Assembly (NCBI GenBank): GCA_001885315.1
Contig: MLPZ01000002.1
Coordinates: forward strand, 139,365-173,645
From: Treponema sp. CETP13
GTDB lineage: Bacteria; Spirochaetota; Spirochaetia; Treponematales; Treponemataceae
Direction: 5' to 3'
Length of the DNA: 34,281 nt
Both the position numbers and the translations under genes were made by a program. Shown here in pieces: positions 1-8,172 of this stretch. Below the pieces are notes generated by a model. It saw only the letters and a list, made by a program, of their open reading frames with translations, had not been told where the DNA came from and ran no database searches. Each line of letters opens with the position of its first letter. Position 1 is the first letter of the stretch.

Positions 1-1007
1 GCAAGAATATAATCTAAAAACTCATAACCAAAATCTTCTTGTGTTGCAGGAATAATATCTGTGTTTTTTGTTGCTTCATTTTGAGAAGATACTGCAGCTT
101 TTTTTGCAATAAGTAGCGTTTGTTCATCGCATCTAAGTTGAGCTCTGCCAAGAAAAGTTTCTACAAGAACTGGAATAAAACTGTTAATAATGTCTTTATG
201 CACAAGAAGCGTTTCTATTGCATTACAGACTCCAGGACGTTGTAATTTTGCGTTTTCAGCAATTTTTACTGCAGATTCAATATCGGCTGTTTTGTCAACA
301 TAAAGATGGCAAACTCCACTTCCTGTTTCTATTACAGGGACTCGTGCTTTATCCAATACAGTTTGGATAAGTCGCTTGCTACCTCGAGGAAGAACAAGAT
401 CTATTTTTCCCCGTGCAGTAACAATTTCATCTACTTCACTATGATCTATGCTAGGGGCAAGTTCTAATGCTTCAGGAATTCCTACTTTGAGTGAATTAGG
501 GTTCCTAGAGGTAGAGAGGCCTTCTTTTATAGCTTTAACAATTGCTTTATTAGAATTTATTGCAGAAGAACTACCTCTAAGTAATATTGAATTTCCACTT
601 TTATATGCAAGAGCAAAGGCATCTATAGTAACATTTGGTCGTGATTCATAAATAATTGCTGTGACTCCAATTGGAACTCTTACCTGCTCAATTTTAAGCC
701 CATTTGGGGTAGTCCATCCGTCAACAACTTTACCAATTGGAGAAGGTTGTGCTATAACACTGTTTAAGCTATTAATAATGGCGGTTAATCTTTCTTCCGA
801 AAGCGAGAGCCGATCGATAAGGCTTTCTTTTGTGCCTTTTTGTCTTTCTCTTTCTATATCATGCCTATTTGCTTCGAGAATAAGTTTTTTTTGTTTTTCT
901 AGAGATATTGCTACATTTTTTAATGCGTTATTTATTTCTTCTTCACTACATGTAGCTAACTTTCTAGAGGCTATTCGAAGTGTTGAGTATGTAGTTTCAG
1001 GAATCAT
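1..1007 (-). CDS. proA: Glutamate-5-semialdehyde dehydrogenase (gamma-glutamyl phosphate reductase), 3' end cut by window edge
   Basis: The minus-strand frame is open from an ATG at 1007-1005 to the left edge (335 codons), so the C-terminus is missing; the family is usually about 415-420 residues, so roughly 80 are off the window. ProA reduces gamma-glutamyl phosphate to glutamate-5-semialdehyde with NADPH, the second step of proline synthesis, in the cytoplasm. The catalytic cysteine motif QRPGVCNAIETLL is readable near base 230, the 'IYESRPNVT' substrate-loop motif near 640, and the 'DFGYEFLDYIL' block at the very edge. It begins 16 bases after the stop of the unknown gene 1024-1581 and is probably cotranscribed with it. 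The ribosome site (AAGAG) is weak. No proB is visible; it may lie further left. Confidence 0.95.
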   Translation of the reverse strand, partial: MIPETTYSTLRIASRKLATCSEEEINNALKNVAISLEKQKKLILEANRHDIERERQKGTKESLIDRLSLSEERLTAIINSLNSVIAQPSPIGKVVDGWTTPNGLKIEQVRVPIGVTAIIYESRPNVTIDAFALAYKSGNSILLRGSSSAINSNKAIVKAIKEGLSTSRNPNSLKVGIPEALELAPSIDHSEVDEIVTARGKIDLVLPRGSKRLIQTVLDKARVPVIETGSGVCHLYVDKTADIESAVKIAENAKLQRPGVCNAIETLLVHKDIINSFIPVLVETFLGRAQLRCDEQTLLIAKKAAVSSQNEATKNTDIIPATQEDFGYEFLDYIL

Positions 1008-1023
1008 AAAATAAACTCTTATA

Positions 1024-1581
1024 TTAGTAATTTGCCAAAAATGTCATTGAGACTAATTGATAGACACGGCAAAACTCATCTTTGTTTAATTCTTGTTGTT
1101 TTATGTTTTGTAAAAAACACCAAAAAACACCAAATTCAGGATCAATACGCATTGCATATTCTCCAAAATCGTAACTTTTACTTTGAGCTCCAAACATGAG
1201 GTAAACGATACTATCTAAACAATCAACAAATTCTGCATAAGAATTATAGTATTTTTTATGCAGTAGAGAGTCACAAATCTCTTCTAATTGAAGAAGAATT
1301 TTCTCTTTTAATGTTTCATCTGCTTTTTCTATCCAAGTTTTTTGAACAAGAAGTTGAGTGTTATTATGAAAACTAGTAATTAGTTTTTTTTCGTCTTCGT
1401 TTCCAGCGTTAGAAGCTATGGCTCTACTGTTCTCGGAATTACCAAAAATAGAGGCAAGTTTTACTGCACTTTCCTGGAATACGGTATTGTTCTCTAAATT
1501 AAGTATTCCTTTAAACGCAGAAATGGTTTCTTTTAATGCATATTTTTCAACAATTGAGTTTACAGTTTCTAAAGTTTTCAT
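1024..1581 (-). CDS. Hypothetical protein, 185 residues, upstream of proA
   Basis: I do not recognise this protein. It is predicted soluble and mostly helical, with no signal peptide or membrane segment. It has a Lys/Glu-rich middle (about 60-105) and an aromatic-rich C-terminal third (YNSYAEFVDCLDS, FGVFWCFLQN). No catalytic motif is evident. It is the first gene of the minus-strand pair with proA, 16 bases apart, so it may be expressed with proline synthesis, but the sequence gives no functional link. A TTGACA element lies at 1612-1617 on the minus strand and a GATAAT element at 1586-1591, only four bases before the ATG. There is no Shine-Dalgarno sequence, so the mRNA may have almost no leader. 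The gene is real judging by length, codon use and the empty divergent region behind it. Confidence 0.7.
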   Translation of the reverse strand: MKTLETVNSIVEKYALKETISAFKGILNLENNTVFQESAVKLASIFGNSENSRAIASNAGNEDEKKLITSFHNNTQLLVQKTWIEKADETLKEKILLQLEEICDSLLHKKYYNSYAEFVDCLDSIVYLMFGAQSKSYDFGEYAMRIDPEFGVFWCFLQNIKQQELNKDEFCRVYQLVSMTFLANY

Positions 1582-1637
1582 GAGAATTATCGTGCCTTTT
1601 TATAGCACTTTTGTCAAGGTGTGAAAATATACTCTTA

Positions 1638-1664
1638 TTGACCTAAAAGGATGTTTTGTATACC
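1638..1664 (+). promoter_or_regulatory. Candidate promoter for the def operon
   Basis: TTGACC at 1638-1643 is followed after 15 bases by TATACC at 1659-1664; the ATG of def is at 1676 with no ribosome-binding site. Transcription would start close to or at the ATG. The -10 is imperfect and the spacer is short. The region also carries the divergent minus-strand promoter of the 1024-1581 gene. Confidence 0.4.
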
Positions 1665-1675
1665 TTATATATATT

Positions 1676-2245
1676 ATGAGAATAACAATATTAGGTGAAG
1701 AAGTTTTACGCCAAAAAGCAAAACCTGTAGAGAATATCGATGATGATTTTAGGGCTATGTTAGATGAAATGTATAAGCTCATGAAAGATACTAATGGAAT
1801 CGGTTTAGCAGGTCCGCAAATAGATGATTCTCGACGTTTTTTTATTATCGAAGTAGAAGATGGTATTCGCCGTGTTTTTATAAATCCTCAAATTATGGAA
1901 ATGTCAAAAGAGACATGTCCTTATGAAGAAGGCTGCCTTTCTATTCCTGGCGAATATGAAGAAATTATTCGCCCAGAGAAAGTTAAAATTCAAGCTTTAG
2001 ATGAAAACGGAAAATCATTTGTTCTAGAAGCGGATGGAATCCTTGCTCGTGCAGTTCAACATGAAAACGATCATCTTGATGGTATTTTATATATAGATCG
2101 TGGTGATGAAAAATTTCGAGAAAAAATAATCAAAAAATTTGAGTTACGAGCTATACGGCATGCAGAAAAAAAAGCAGCTAAAGAGGCTAAAGCAAAAAGG
2201 ATTGCAGCAAAAATAGCTGCTGCTAAGCAAAAAGCAAATAGTTAA
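1676..2245 (+). CDS. def: Peptide deformylase
   Basis: The enzyme removes the formyl group from the N-terminal methionine of nascent proteins. All three metal and active-site motifs are visible: GIGLAGPQ (residues 41-48; the usual form is GxGLAAPQ), EGCLS with metal ligand Cys87, and QHENDH with His129, Glu130 and His133. The 189-residue protein is slightly longer than usual because of a basic tail from about residue 162 made mainly of Ala and Lys. It starts a plus-strand operon with fmt 16 bases downstream, the classical def-fmt pairing that couples removal and addition of formyl groups. No Shine-Dalgarno sequence precedes the ATG. Confidence 0.96.
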   Translation: MRITILGEEVLRQKAKPVENIDDDFRAMLDEMYKLMKDTNGIGLAGPQIDDSRRFFIIEVEDGIRRVFINPQIMEMSKETCPYEEGCLSIPGEYEEIIRPEKVKIQALDENGKSFVLEADGILARAVQHENDHLDGILYIDRGDEKFREKIIKKFELRAIRHAEKKAAKEAKAKRIAAKIAAAKQKANS

Positions 2246-2261
2246 ACAAAAGGTGTGTTGA

Positions 2262-3245
2262 GTGCTAAAAGTGATTTATGCTGGAAGCCCTGAAATTTCA
2301 GCGACTGTATTAAAATATTTAGCAAGTGTTTCGAGTATCGAAATTGTAGGAGTTCTTACAAATCCTCCTTCTGCAAAAGGTAGGCATAAAAAACTAACCC
2401 CTACTCCTACTGCTCAAATGGCTACTTCTCTTAATCTTACTGTTTTAGAGCCCGAATACTTACGAGCCTCAGCGAGAGAATTAATTAGTGCTTTAAATCC
2501 AGATATCTTAGTTTGTTTTTCGTATGGTAAAATATTTGGTCCAAAATTTATGGAACTTTTCCCTAAGGGTGGGATTAATTTACATCCTTCGTTGTTACCA
2601 AGGTGGAGAGGGTGTGCTCCTGTTGCTGCGGCTATTCTTGCGCAAGATACAGAGACTGGTATAAGCGTTCAGCGAGTTGCACAAGAAATGGATACGGGTG
2701 ATATTCTTTTACAGACGAGATTCCCTCTTTTAGGAACAGAAACAGCTGCTTCTTTGTTAGAAGACACAGCTCAAAAGGGTGGTCCAATGTTAGCCTCTGT
2801 TTTAGAACAAATAGAAGCCGGAACTGAGAAATCTTTTCGGCAAAGTTCAAGTGGTTCGACGTATAGTGAAATGTTAAAAAAAGAAGATGGGGCTATTGAT
2901 TGGAAAAAAAGTGCTTCTGAAATAAGTGCAAAGATTCGAGCCTTTAACCCATGGCCAGGAGCTTTTACGTGTATAAATGGTAAAATGTTGCGCATGCATT
3001 ATGCACAAGTCTTTAATGGTAATATATGCGAAGTGTGTGAAAATTTACTGCAAGATGCCACCCCTGGAACTGTTCTTTGTGCAAATAAAAAAAATGGAAT
3101 ACTTATTCAATGTGGACGAGGTATTCTTTCTGTGACATCATTGCAATGGCAGTCGAAGAAAGCTATGAGTTGGAAAGAATTTTTAAATGGTGCGCATAAT
3201 TTTGCTGGAAGCTGTTGTTGTGAAATCGAAAAGGATAAAAAATGA
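2262..3245 (+). CDS. fmt: Methionyl-tRNA formyltransferase
   Basis: Formylates initiator Met-tRNA using 10-formyl-tetrahydrofolate. The N-terminal domain carries the family block NLHPSLLPRWRG with the catalytic Asn and His, then 'EMDTGDIL' with the catalytic Asp region. The C-terminal domain begins near 'INPWPGA'-like FNPWPGAFT. Length 327 is normal. The start is GTG at 2262, chosen because AAAGGTG at 2249-2255 is a good ribosome site six bases upstream and the translation MLKVIYAGSPE matches the family N-terminus. The stop overlaps the next gene by four bases (ATGA), implying translational coupling. Confidence 0.96.
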   Translation: MLKVIYAGSPEISATVLKYLASVSSIEIVGVLTNPPSAKGRHKKLTPTPTAQMATSLNLTVLEPEYLRASARELISALNPDILVCFSYGKIFGPKFMELFPKGGINLHPSLLPRWRGCAPVAAAILAQDTETGISVQRVAQEMDTGDILLQTRFPLLGTETAASLLEDTAQKGGPMLASVLEQIEAGTEKSFRQSSSGSTYSEMLKKEDGAIDWKKSASEISAKIRAFNPWPGAFTCINGKMLRMHYAQVFNGNICEVCENLLQDATPGTVLCANKKNGILIQCGRGILSVTSLQWQSKKAMSWKEFLNGAHNFAGSCCCEIEKDKK

Positions 3246-4264
3246 ATCTTAGTCAATTTGGTGTAAATTTTGAAAAAATTAATGAGTCAATAAAAAACAA
3301 TTGGAAATTAATGCTTTCAACGGTTATTGTAATGCTTGTAGTGTTAGCAATAATTTGTTTTGCAACTTTTTTTATGGTTGTAAAAAGTCCAGAAAAAGTA
3401 ATGGTTCCCGATATTGTAGGAGAACCCCTTACTGATGCTTTGCAGGAGATGCAAGCAAAAGAGTTGTATCCTAAAATTACGTTGCGTTTTTCTGAATCTC
3501 CAGATACAAAGGGAGATGTGCTAGAACAAAATCCTATAGGCGGTGCAATTGTAAAAGCTGGCCGTCGCATAGAGTTAGTTGTCAGTAATGGAGCTGTCCT
3601 AGACCAAGTCGAAGATTATGTTGGTCAAAGTCTCGATGAAGTTCGAGCCCATATGCAAACGTTATTTGCATCGACTTCTCGTCCTATGATTTCATTGCCT
3701 GATGTTCCTGTGTATCAAGAGGATGAGGCCGAAGCTGGTATTATTCTCTCGCAAAATCCTCCTCCAGGAACAGATTTAGTTGAACCTATTACGCTAGATT
3801 TAATTGTTTCTTCGGGTCCAGGAAACAAAAAAGTTACTATACCGTATTTAGTTGGTATGACATTGGCTGATGTTCATGTAAGGATGTCACGCACAAAACT
3901 TATCTTTCAATTTACAGGGGAAATTCCAGATGAGGATACAACTCCAGGAAGTGTTATTTCACAAAAATGGCCAGAAGAAGGAGAATTAGAACTTCCTTTA
4001 TATTCAACTGTTTCTGTTGTGTTGGCTATTCCAGAAGAACCTGTTGATGATATGATTTACGGAATATATGAAGAGACGCTGCCTCCTTATCCTTATGCTC
4101 TTGACGTGTCATTAGATGCGACTACAGAAGATGGTGAAACGTATAATGTTGTTGAATTTAAACATCCTGGGGGTGAAATAACTATTCCATATTCTGTTAC
4201 AAGTGGAACAAAACTTGTCTTATCTGTTCTTGGAAAACAAGTATCTAAAAAAACGGTCGAATAA
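3242..4264 (+). CDS. PASTA-domain membrane protein without a kinase domain
   Basis: A cytoplasmic N-terminus (about 1-23) is followed by one membrane segment (about 24-47) and then a periplasmic part. Three PASTA repeats follow: about 55-118 (VPDIVGEPLTDAL ... LVVSNG), 120-193 (DYVGQSLDEV ... LIVSSG) and 197-265 (VTIPYLVGMTLADV ... VVLA). An unassigned tail of about 75 residues ends the protein. PASTA repeats usually bind peptidoglycan fragments in Ser/Thr kinases and penicillin-binding proteins; here there is no kinase or transpeptidase domain, so the protein may be a cell-wall sensor or scaffold. It overlaps fmt by ATGA and is followed by aroDE after three bases, so it is expressed with translation and shikimate genes. 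Confidence 0.88.
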   Translation: MNLSQFGVNFEKINESIKNNWKLMLSTVIVMLVVLAIICFATFFMVVKSPEKVMVPDIVGEPLTDALQEMQAKELYPKITLRFSESPDTKGDVLEQNPIGGAIVKAGRRIELVVSNGAVLDQVEDYVGQSLDEVRAHMQTLFASTSRPMISLPDVPVYQEDEAEAGIILSQNPPPGTDLVEPITLDLIVSSGPGNKKVTIPYLVGMTLADVHVRMSRTKLIFQFTGEIPDEDTTPGSVISQKWPEEGELELPLYSTVSVVLAIPEEPVDDMIYGIYEETLPPYPYALDVSLDATTEDGETYNVVEFKHPGGEITIPYSVTSGTKLVLSVLGKQVSKKTVE

Positions 4265-4267
4265 AAT

Positions 4268-5761
4268 ATGATACATCCTAAAGTTTGTTTATGTTTAACC
4301 TGTGAAACGATTGAAGAAGATTTAAAAATGATAGAAAAATACCGCAATTGGATTGATATGGTTGAGTTGCGTGTAGATTATCTTTCTCCTGATGAACGAT
4401 TGCATATAAGAAAATTTCCCTCTCTTGCCGGACTTCCTGCTATTCTTACAATTCGGCGACAAGTAGATGGTGGAAATTTTATAGAAGGGGAAGCAACACG
4501 GACTATCTTGTTTTCAAGAGCTCTCGCTTTTGCTTACCAAGATATAAGTAAAAATTTTGCTTATATAGATTTAGAGGAAGACTTTCATGTTCCGGGCTTA
4601 CAAGATGCTGCATTTGCATTTGGTACCCGTATTATTCGCAGTTATCACAATATGAAAGATCCTATTCAAGATATTGCAAAAAAAATGGATTCGATGAGAA
4701 CAACTGGGTATGAAATTCCTAAAATTGCGTGCATGCCACATTCTCTTAGAGATGTTACGTCTATGTTCGAACAATCTAAATTAATAGATTATGAACATAT
4801 TTTATTAGCAATGGGTCCTTTCGGTGTTCCGTCTCGTATTTTGGCACAAAGACTCGGTTCGTTCCTTTCATATTCTTCACCTTCAGAAACAAGGGGAAAT
4901 TTATGTGTGTTAAATCATCTTGATCCTAGGACTCTAGTTGAGACATATAATTTTCGATTAATTGATGACGATACAAAAATATTTGGTGTTACAGGATCCC
5001 CACTTATTGCAACTTCTAGTCCTCTCATTCATAACGCAGGGTATAGGGCTCATGGTATGAATGCTGTTTATATTCCTGTAAGGTCAGATACTCCCGAAGA
5101 AGCAATAGAATTTGCAAACCAGCTTAATATAAAAGGTTTGTCAGTAACTTTTCCTCATAAACAAGCAATTATTAAGGAATTAAAACAAATTTCTGAAAAA
5201 ACGGGCGCGATTGGAGCCTGTAATACTGTTGTGCGTCGCGAAGATGGTTGGTACGGATATAATACAGATTCTTACGGACTAAAAAAAGCTCTTATGGAGT
5301 TTACTGGCTTACAAAATTTTAAACACAAAAAAGTTGCTATCATTGGTGCGGGCGGGGCAGCTCGTGCAGCAGCAAATGTTGTAAAAGAACTTAATGGTAA
5401 ATGCTGCATATTTAATAGAACTGTTTCAAAAGCTCGATATATAGCAGAACTATACAGGTTTAAGTACGCAGCTCTTTCACCGGATTCAGTCGATATGTTA
5501 GATTTGTATTCTGATATAATTATTCAAACAACTTCAGTAGGGATGGTAAACACAGAAAAAAAACAGAATCTAATAGATCCAATTTTCTTTTACGATTTTA
5601 ATGGCCACGAATTTGTCTATGATATTGTGTATGAGCCTAAAAAAACACCCTTACTTCGAAGAGCAGAGGCTGCGGGATGCCATATTCAAAATGGATATTC
5701 AATGTTAAAAAATCAGGGTTATGAACAGTTCAGTTTATTTACAGGGGAAAGTTATGAGTAG
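4268..5761 (+). CDS. aroDE: Bifunctional 3-dehydroquinate dehydratase (type I) / shikimate 5-dehydrogenase
   Basis: A fusion of two consecutive shikimate-pathway enzymes. Residues about 1-220 are a type I dehydroquinate dehydratase: the general base His127 is in RSYHNMKD and the Schiff-base Lys152 in IPKIACMP. Residues about 240-497 are shikimate dehydrogenase: substrate-binding serines in GSPLIATSSPLIH (from 243), catalytic Lys298 in SVTFPHK and Asp334 in NTDSYG, the NADP loop GAGGAARA near 361, and the family end motif MLKNQGYEQFSLFTG. It would convert 3-dehydroquinate to shikimate through dehydroshikimate in one polypeptide. It starts three bases after the PASTA stop and overlaps rpiA by eight bases. 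Confidence 0.95.
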   Translation: MIHPKVCLCLTCETIEEDLKMIEKYRNWIDMVELRVDYLSPDERLHIRKFPSLAGLPAILTIRRQVDGGNFIEGEATRTILFSRALAFAYQDISKNFAYIDLEEDFHVPGLQDAAFAFGTRIIRSYHNMKDPIQDIAKKMDSMRTTGYEIPKIACMPHSLRDVTSMFEQSKLIDYEHILLAMGPFGVPSRILAQRLGSFLSYSSPSETRGNLCVLNHLDPRTLVETYNFRLIDDDTKIFGVTGSPLIATSSPLIHNAGYRAHGMNAVYIPVRSDTPEEAIEFANQLNIKGLSVTFPHKQAIIKELKQISEKTGAIGACNTVVRREDGWYGYNTDSYGLKKALMEFTGLQNFKHKKVAIIGAGGAARAAANVVKELNGKCCIFNRTVSKARYIAELYRFKYAALSPDSVDMLDLYSDIIIQTTSVGMVNTEKKQNLIDPIFFYDFNGHEFVYDIVYEPKKTPLLRRAEAAGCHIQNGYSMLKNQGYEQFSLFTGESYE

Positions 5762-6476
5762 TTTAACTCAAAAGGAACAAAAAAAACTTGTTGGAAAAGT
5801 TGCTATAGATACATTAATTGAGAAGAAACTTATTTTTTCAGGAATGAAAATAGGTTTAGGAACTGGTTCAACTGCTATGACAGCAGTTACTCGACTAGCT
5901 GAAAGAATCAGTGATGGTACTTTACGAGATATTAAGGCTGTATCGACTAGTTTTCAGACTGCTAATGCCTGTGAAGAATATGGAATCCCTGTATTTACGC
6001 TCAATTCAAAACTTATTAATGGAAAGTTAGATTTAGCAATAGATGGAGCTGATGAGATTTCTCCAGAAAAGCACCTTATTAAAGGTGGTGGGGCAGCACA
6101 TGTAAAGGAAAAAATAATAGAATACAGTTCTAATCAATTGGTTATTATTGCAGACGAGAGCAAACTTGTAGCAACTCTTGGTACAAAATTTGCGCTTCCT
6201 GTAGAAGTTATTGCAGATGCACGTGTTCCGGTAACGCAGGCACTCGAAAAACTTGGTGCAAAGTGTGTTTTACGAGAAGGCGTAAGAAAGTGTGGGCCTG
6301 TAATCACAGACAATGGTAATCAGATAATTGATTGTACATGGGAGCAGCCTGTAAACGCTGTAAAGTTAGAAGATAAAATTAATTCTATTACTGGTGTTGT
6401 TGAAAATGGTTTTTTTACAAAAAAAAATCCGATAGTCTTTATTGCAAATGCAGATGGCAGCGTTCAAGAATTATAA
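5754..6476 (+). CDS. rpiA: Ribose-5-phosphate isomerase A
   Basis: Interconverts ribose 5-phosphate and ribulose 5-phosphate in the pentose phosphate pathway. Motifs: phosphate loop GLGTGSTA, active-site DGADEI, and KGGGAAHVKEKI with the catalytic Glu and Lys, then ADESKLV. An ATG at 5721 is also in frame, but the ATG at 5754 is preferred: AGGGGAA lies five bases upstream and MSSLTQKEQ is the expected short N-terminus, giving 240 residues. It overlaps the last eight bases of aroDE and appears to be the last gene of the def operon; no clear terminator follows. Confidence 0.95.
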   Translation: MSSLTQKEQKKLVGKVAIDTLIEKKLIFSGMKIGLGTGSTAMTAVTRLAERISDGTLRDIKAVSTSFQTANACEEYGIPVFTLNSKLINGKLDLAIDGADEISPEKHLIKGGGAAHVKEKIIEYSSNQLVIIADESKLVATLGTKFALPVEVIADARVPVTQALEKLGAKCVLREGVRKCGPVITDNGNQIIDCTWEQPVNAVKLEDKINSITGVVENGFFTKKNPIVFIANADGSVQEL

Positions 6477-6536
6477 GAAAGAGTCATGTTTATTTAAATA
6501 ATTTTAAACTATGCCCCAAAAACACGAAATGTATTG

Positions 6537-6542
6537 TATACT
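6537..6542 (+). promoter_or_regulatory. -10 element (TATACT) placed for a leaderless mRNA
   Basis: TATACT ends eight bases before the ATG at 6551, with no Shine-Dalgarno sequence between. The -35 region (around 6514) is poor. Transcription should begin within two bases of the start codon. Confidence 0.55.
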
Positions 6543-6550
6543 AATTTTAT

Positions 6551-7876
6551 ATGCCCAAATTATTATTAATAAGTTTTGATGCTGTTGGAAGTGATGAACT
6601 TTCAATCTTATCTCAACAACCAAATTTTCAAAAACTTATGAAAGATGGAACAGTTTTTAAAGATATGAAAACTGTTTTTGTTTCAAATACCTATCCTATT
6701 CATTGTTCTGTAGCAACGGGTGTGGATCCTTGCTATCATGGACTGTGTTCTAACACTCTCGTAAATCCTGCAAAATCAACTTTTTGGAATTATGATAGTA
6801 GAATATTAAAGCATAAAACTCTTTGGAAAGCAGCTGCAGAAAAAGGGTTGTCAGTTGGAAACGTTCTTTGGCCAGTGACTGGGAGTTGCGCATCTATAAA
6901 ATGGAATATCCCCGAGATTGCTGTTCCAAGAGGTGAAAGTCAATTAAAAGCTAATTTAAAAAGTGGGTCTGTTTGGCTCCAGATTATAGAATTTCTACGA
7001 CATAAAAAACTTCTTGATGGTGTTAATCAACCTCAACTTGATAGTTTTGCCATACATTGTGCTCAAGATATAATTTCAAAAAAGAATCCCGATTTGTTTA
7101 TTATTCATCTAACTATTTATGATTCCATGTGTCATAAATATGGTCGTTTAAGTGATGAGTCGAAATTTGCTCTTCATTTTTTAGATGATTGTCTTGGAGT
7201 TCTTATTAAAGAGTGTCAAAAAATAAACAAAAAAGTTGGAGATCCTGAAGATAGTACTCAGTTTGTTATCTTTTCTGATCATGCACAGCTCGATGTTAGC
7301 AAAAATATAAATCCAAACAAAATTTTGGCAGATAAAGGGTTCCTTTCAATGCATCCTGTAGAAAATACTACATTTGGAAATAGTGCAAGCAGAATAAATA
7401 ATTGGAGATGTTTTTTCCAATATTCTGGAGGAAGTGCTTTCTTTTTTACTGCTCCAACAAAAGGCGAAAAAAGATCTGAAGAAAAAGGTGATAAATCAGA
7501 AAACTATAGGATAGGTCTTTCATCTTCTGAATTACGAAATCTTCAAGATGAAATTTTATCTTTGGAAGGTGTTGAACGATTATTAACTGAAGATGAATTA
7601 AAGGAATCTGGTTTTGCAGATTGCCCTTTTTGTGGTGGTGCCAAATTTGGGATTGCTGCAAAAGAGGGGTGGTATTTTGATGAACAGCACTGGGAGAAAG
7701 CAACTCATGGTTATACAACGATGGTTCCCTCAAACAACTCGTTTACAGATTTTATACCTCGACCTCATTATGGGACATTTTGTGCTGTAAATAAAAAAGA
7801 TGTAACAATCCAATGCAAAAGAGTGACAGATGTAACTAAGCTTGTGGCAAGTTTACTTGATTTAAAAATGAATTAA
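6551..7876 (+). CDS. Type I phosphodiesterase / nucleotide pyrophosphatase family hydrolase (alkaline phosphatase superfamily)
   Basis: The fold and metal residues match the nucleotide pyrophosphatase/phosphodiesterase family (PF01663). Asp10 is in LLISFDAVG, the nucleophile Thr47 in VSNTYPIHCSVATG, Asp191 and His195 in IYDSMCHKYG, Asp243-His244 in FSDHAQ, and a late His406 in RPHYGTF. Two zinc ions would be bound. There is no signal peptide, so it acts in the cytoplasm on an unknown phosphodiester or phosphomonoester. A CxxC pair (DCPFCGG) sits near residue 360. It stands alone, 74 bases after rpiA, with its own leaderless-type promoter. Confidence 0.85.
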   Translation: MPKLLLISFDAVGSDELSILSQQPNFQKLMKDGTVFKDMKTVFVSNTYPIHCSVATGVDPCYHGLCSNTLVNPAKSTFWNYDSRILKHKTLWKAAAEKGLSVGNVLWPVTGSCASIKWNIPEIAVPRGESQLKANLKSGSVWLQIIEFLRHKKLLDGVNQPQLDSFAIHCAQDIISKKNPDLFIIHLTIYDSMCHKYGRLSDESKFALHFLDDCLGVLIKECQKINKKVGDPEDSTQFVIFSDHAQLDVSKNINPNKILADKGFLSMHPVENTTFGNSASRINNWRCFFQYSGGSAFFFTAPTKGEKRSEEKGDKSENYRIGLSSSELRNLQDEILSLEGVERLLTEDELKESGFADCPFCGGAKFGIAAKEGWYFDEQHWEKATHGYTTMVPSNNSFTDFIPRPHYGTFCAVNKKDVTIQCKRVTDVTKLVASLLDLKMN

Positions 7877-7890
7877 AATTTCATCAAGAA

Positions 7891-7920
7891 ATGACTAAAA
7901 ATTAATATAAAGCGAATACT
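7891..7920 (+). promoter_or_regulatory. Candidate promoter for the 56-residue membrane mini-gene
   Basis: ATGACT at 7891-7896 and AATACT at 7915-7920 are separated by 18 bases. A good ribosome site (AAGGAG, 7954-7959) and ATG (7965) follow. The -35 is imperfect. Confidence 0.35.
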
Positions 7921-7964
7921 ATTAATTATATAAGTTAAATGGGTGAAATTTATAAGGAGTTTAA

Positions 7965-8135
7965 ATGAAATTTGCAGCAGTTATAGGACCAGCTTTATAT
8001 GCTTTAATAGTAGGAGTGTCTGGCAGAACTTCTTATGGAATCTTTGCCTTTATTGTTTTATTCTTAATAGGGTTAATTATTCTTACCGTTGGAAGAGGCA
8101 CTTTAATTTCTGCAGAGCAAAAAGATAGAGGGTAA
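7965..8135 (+). CDS. 56-residue membrane protein resembling the C-terminal end of an MFS (UMF1/Atg22-like) permease
   Basis: The ATG at 7965 follows AAGGAG by five bases, so translation is well supported. The product has two hydrophobic segments (about 5-19 and 26-43) joined by VSGRTSYG and ends with a charged tail (AEQKDRG). 'FAAVIGPALYALI' and the RTSYGIFA turn resemble the last two helices of UMF1-type MFS permeases as I remember them. Nothing upstream (7877-7964) encodes the rest of such a permease. It may be a decayed permease whose tail is still translated, or a small membrane gene that arose from one. Convergent with era. Confidence 0.6.
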   Translation: MKFAAVIGPALYALIVGVSGRTSYGIFAFIVLFLIGLIILTVGRGTLISAEQKDRG

Positions 8136-8172
8136 AAATTGCACGCTATCTTTTATAATCTAGTGTTTTAAG

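Noticed and set aside
448-1014. Plus-strand open frames over proA
   Set aside because: They are shadows of the minus-strand proA frame, which carries the catalytic motif.
7943-8128. 61-residue plus-strand frame at 7943
   Set aside because: It lacks a ribosome site; the frame starting at 7965 has AAGGAG and a plausible membrane-protein translation.
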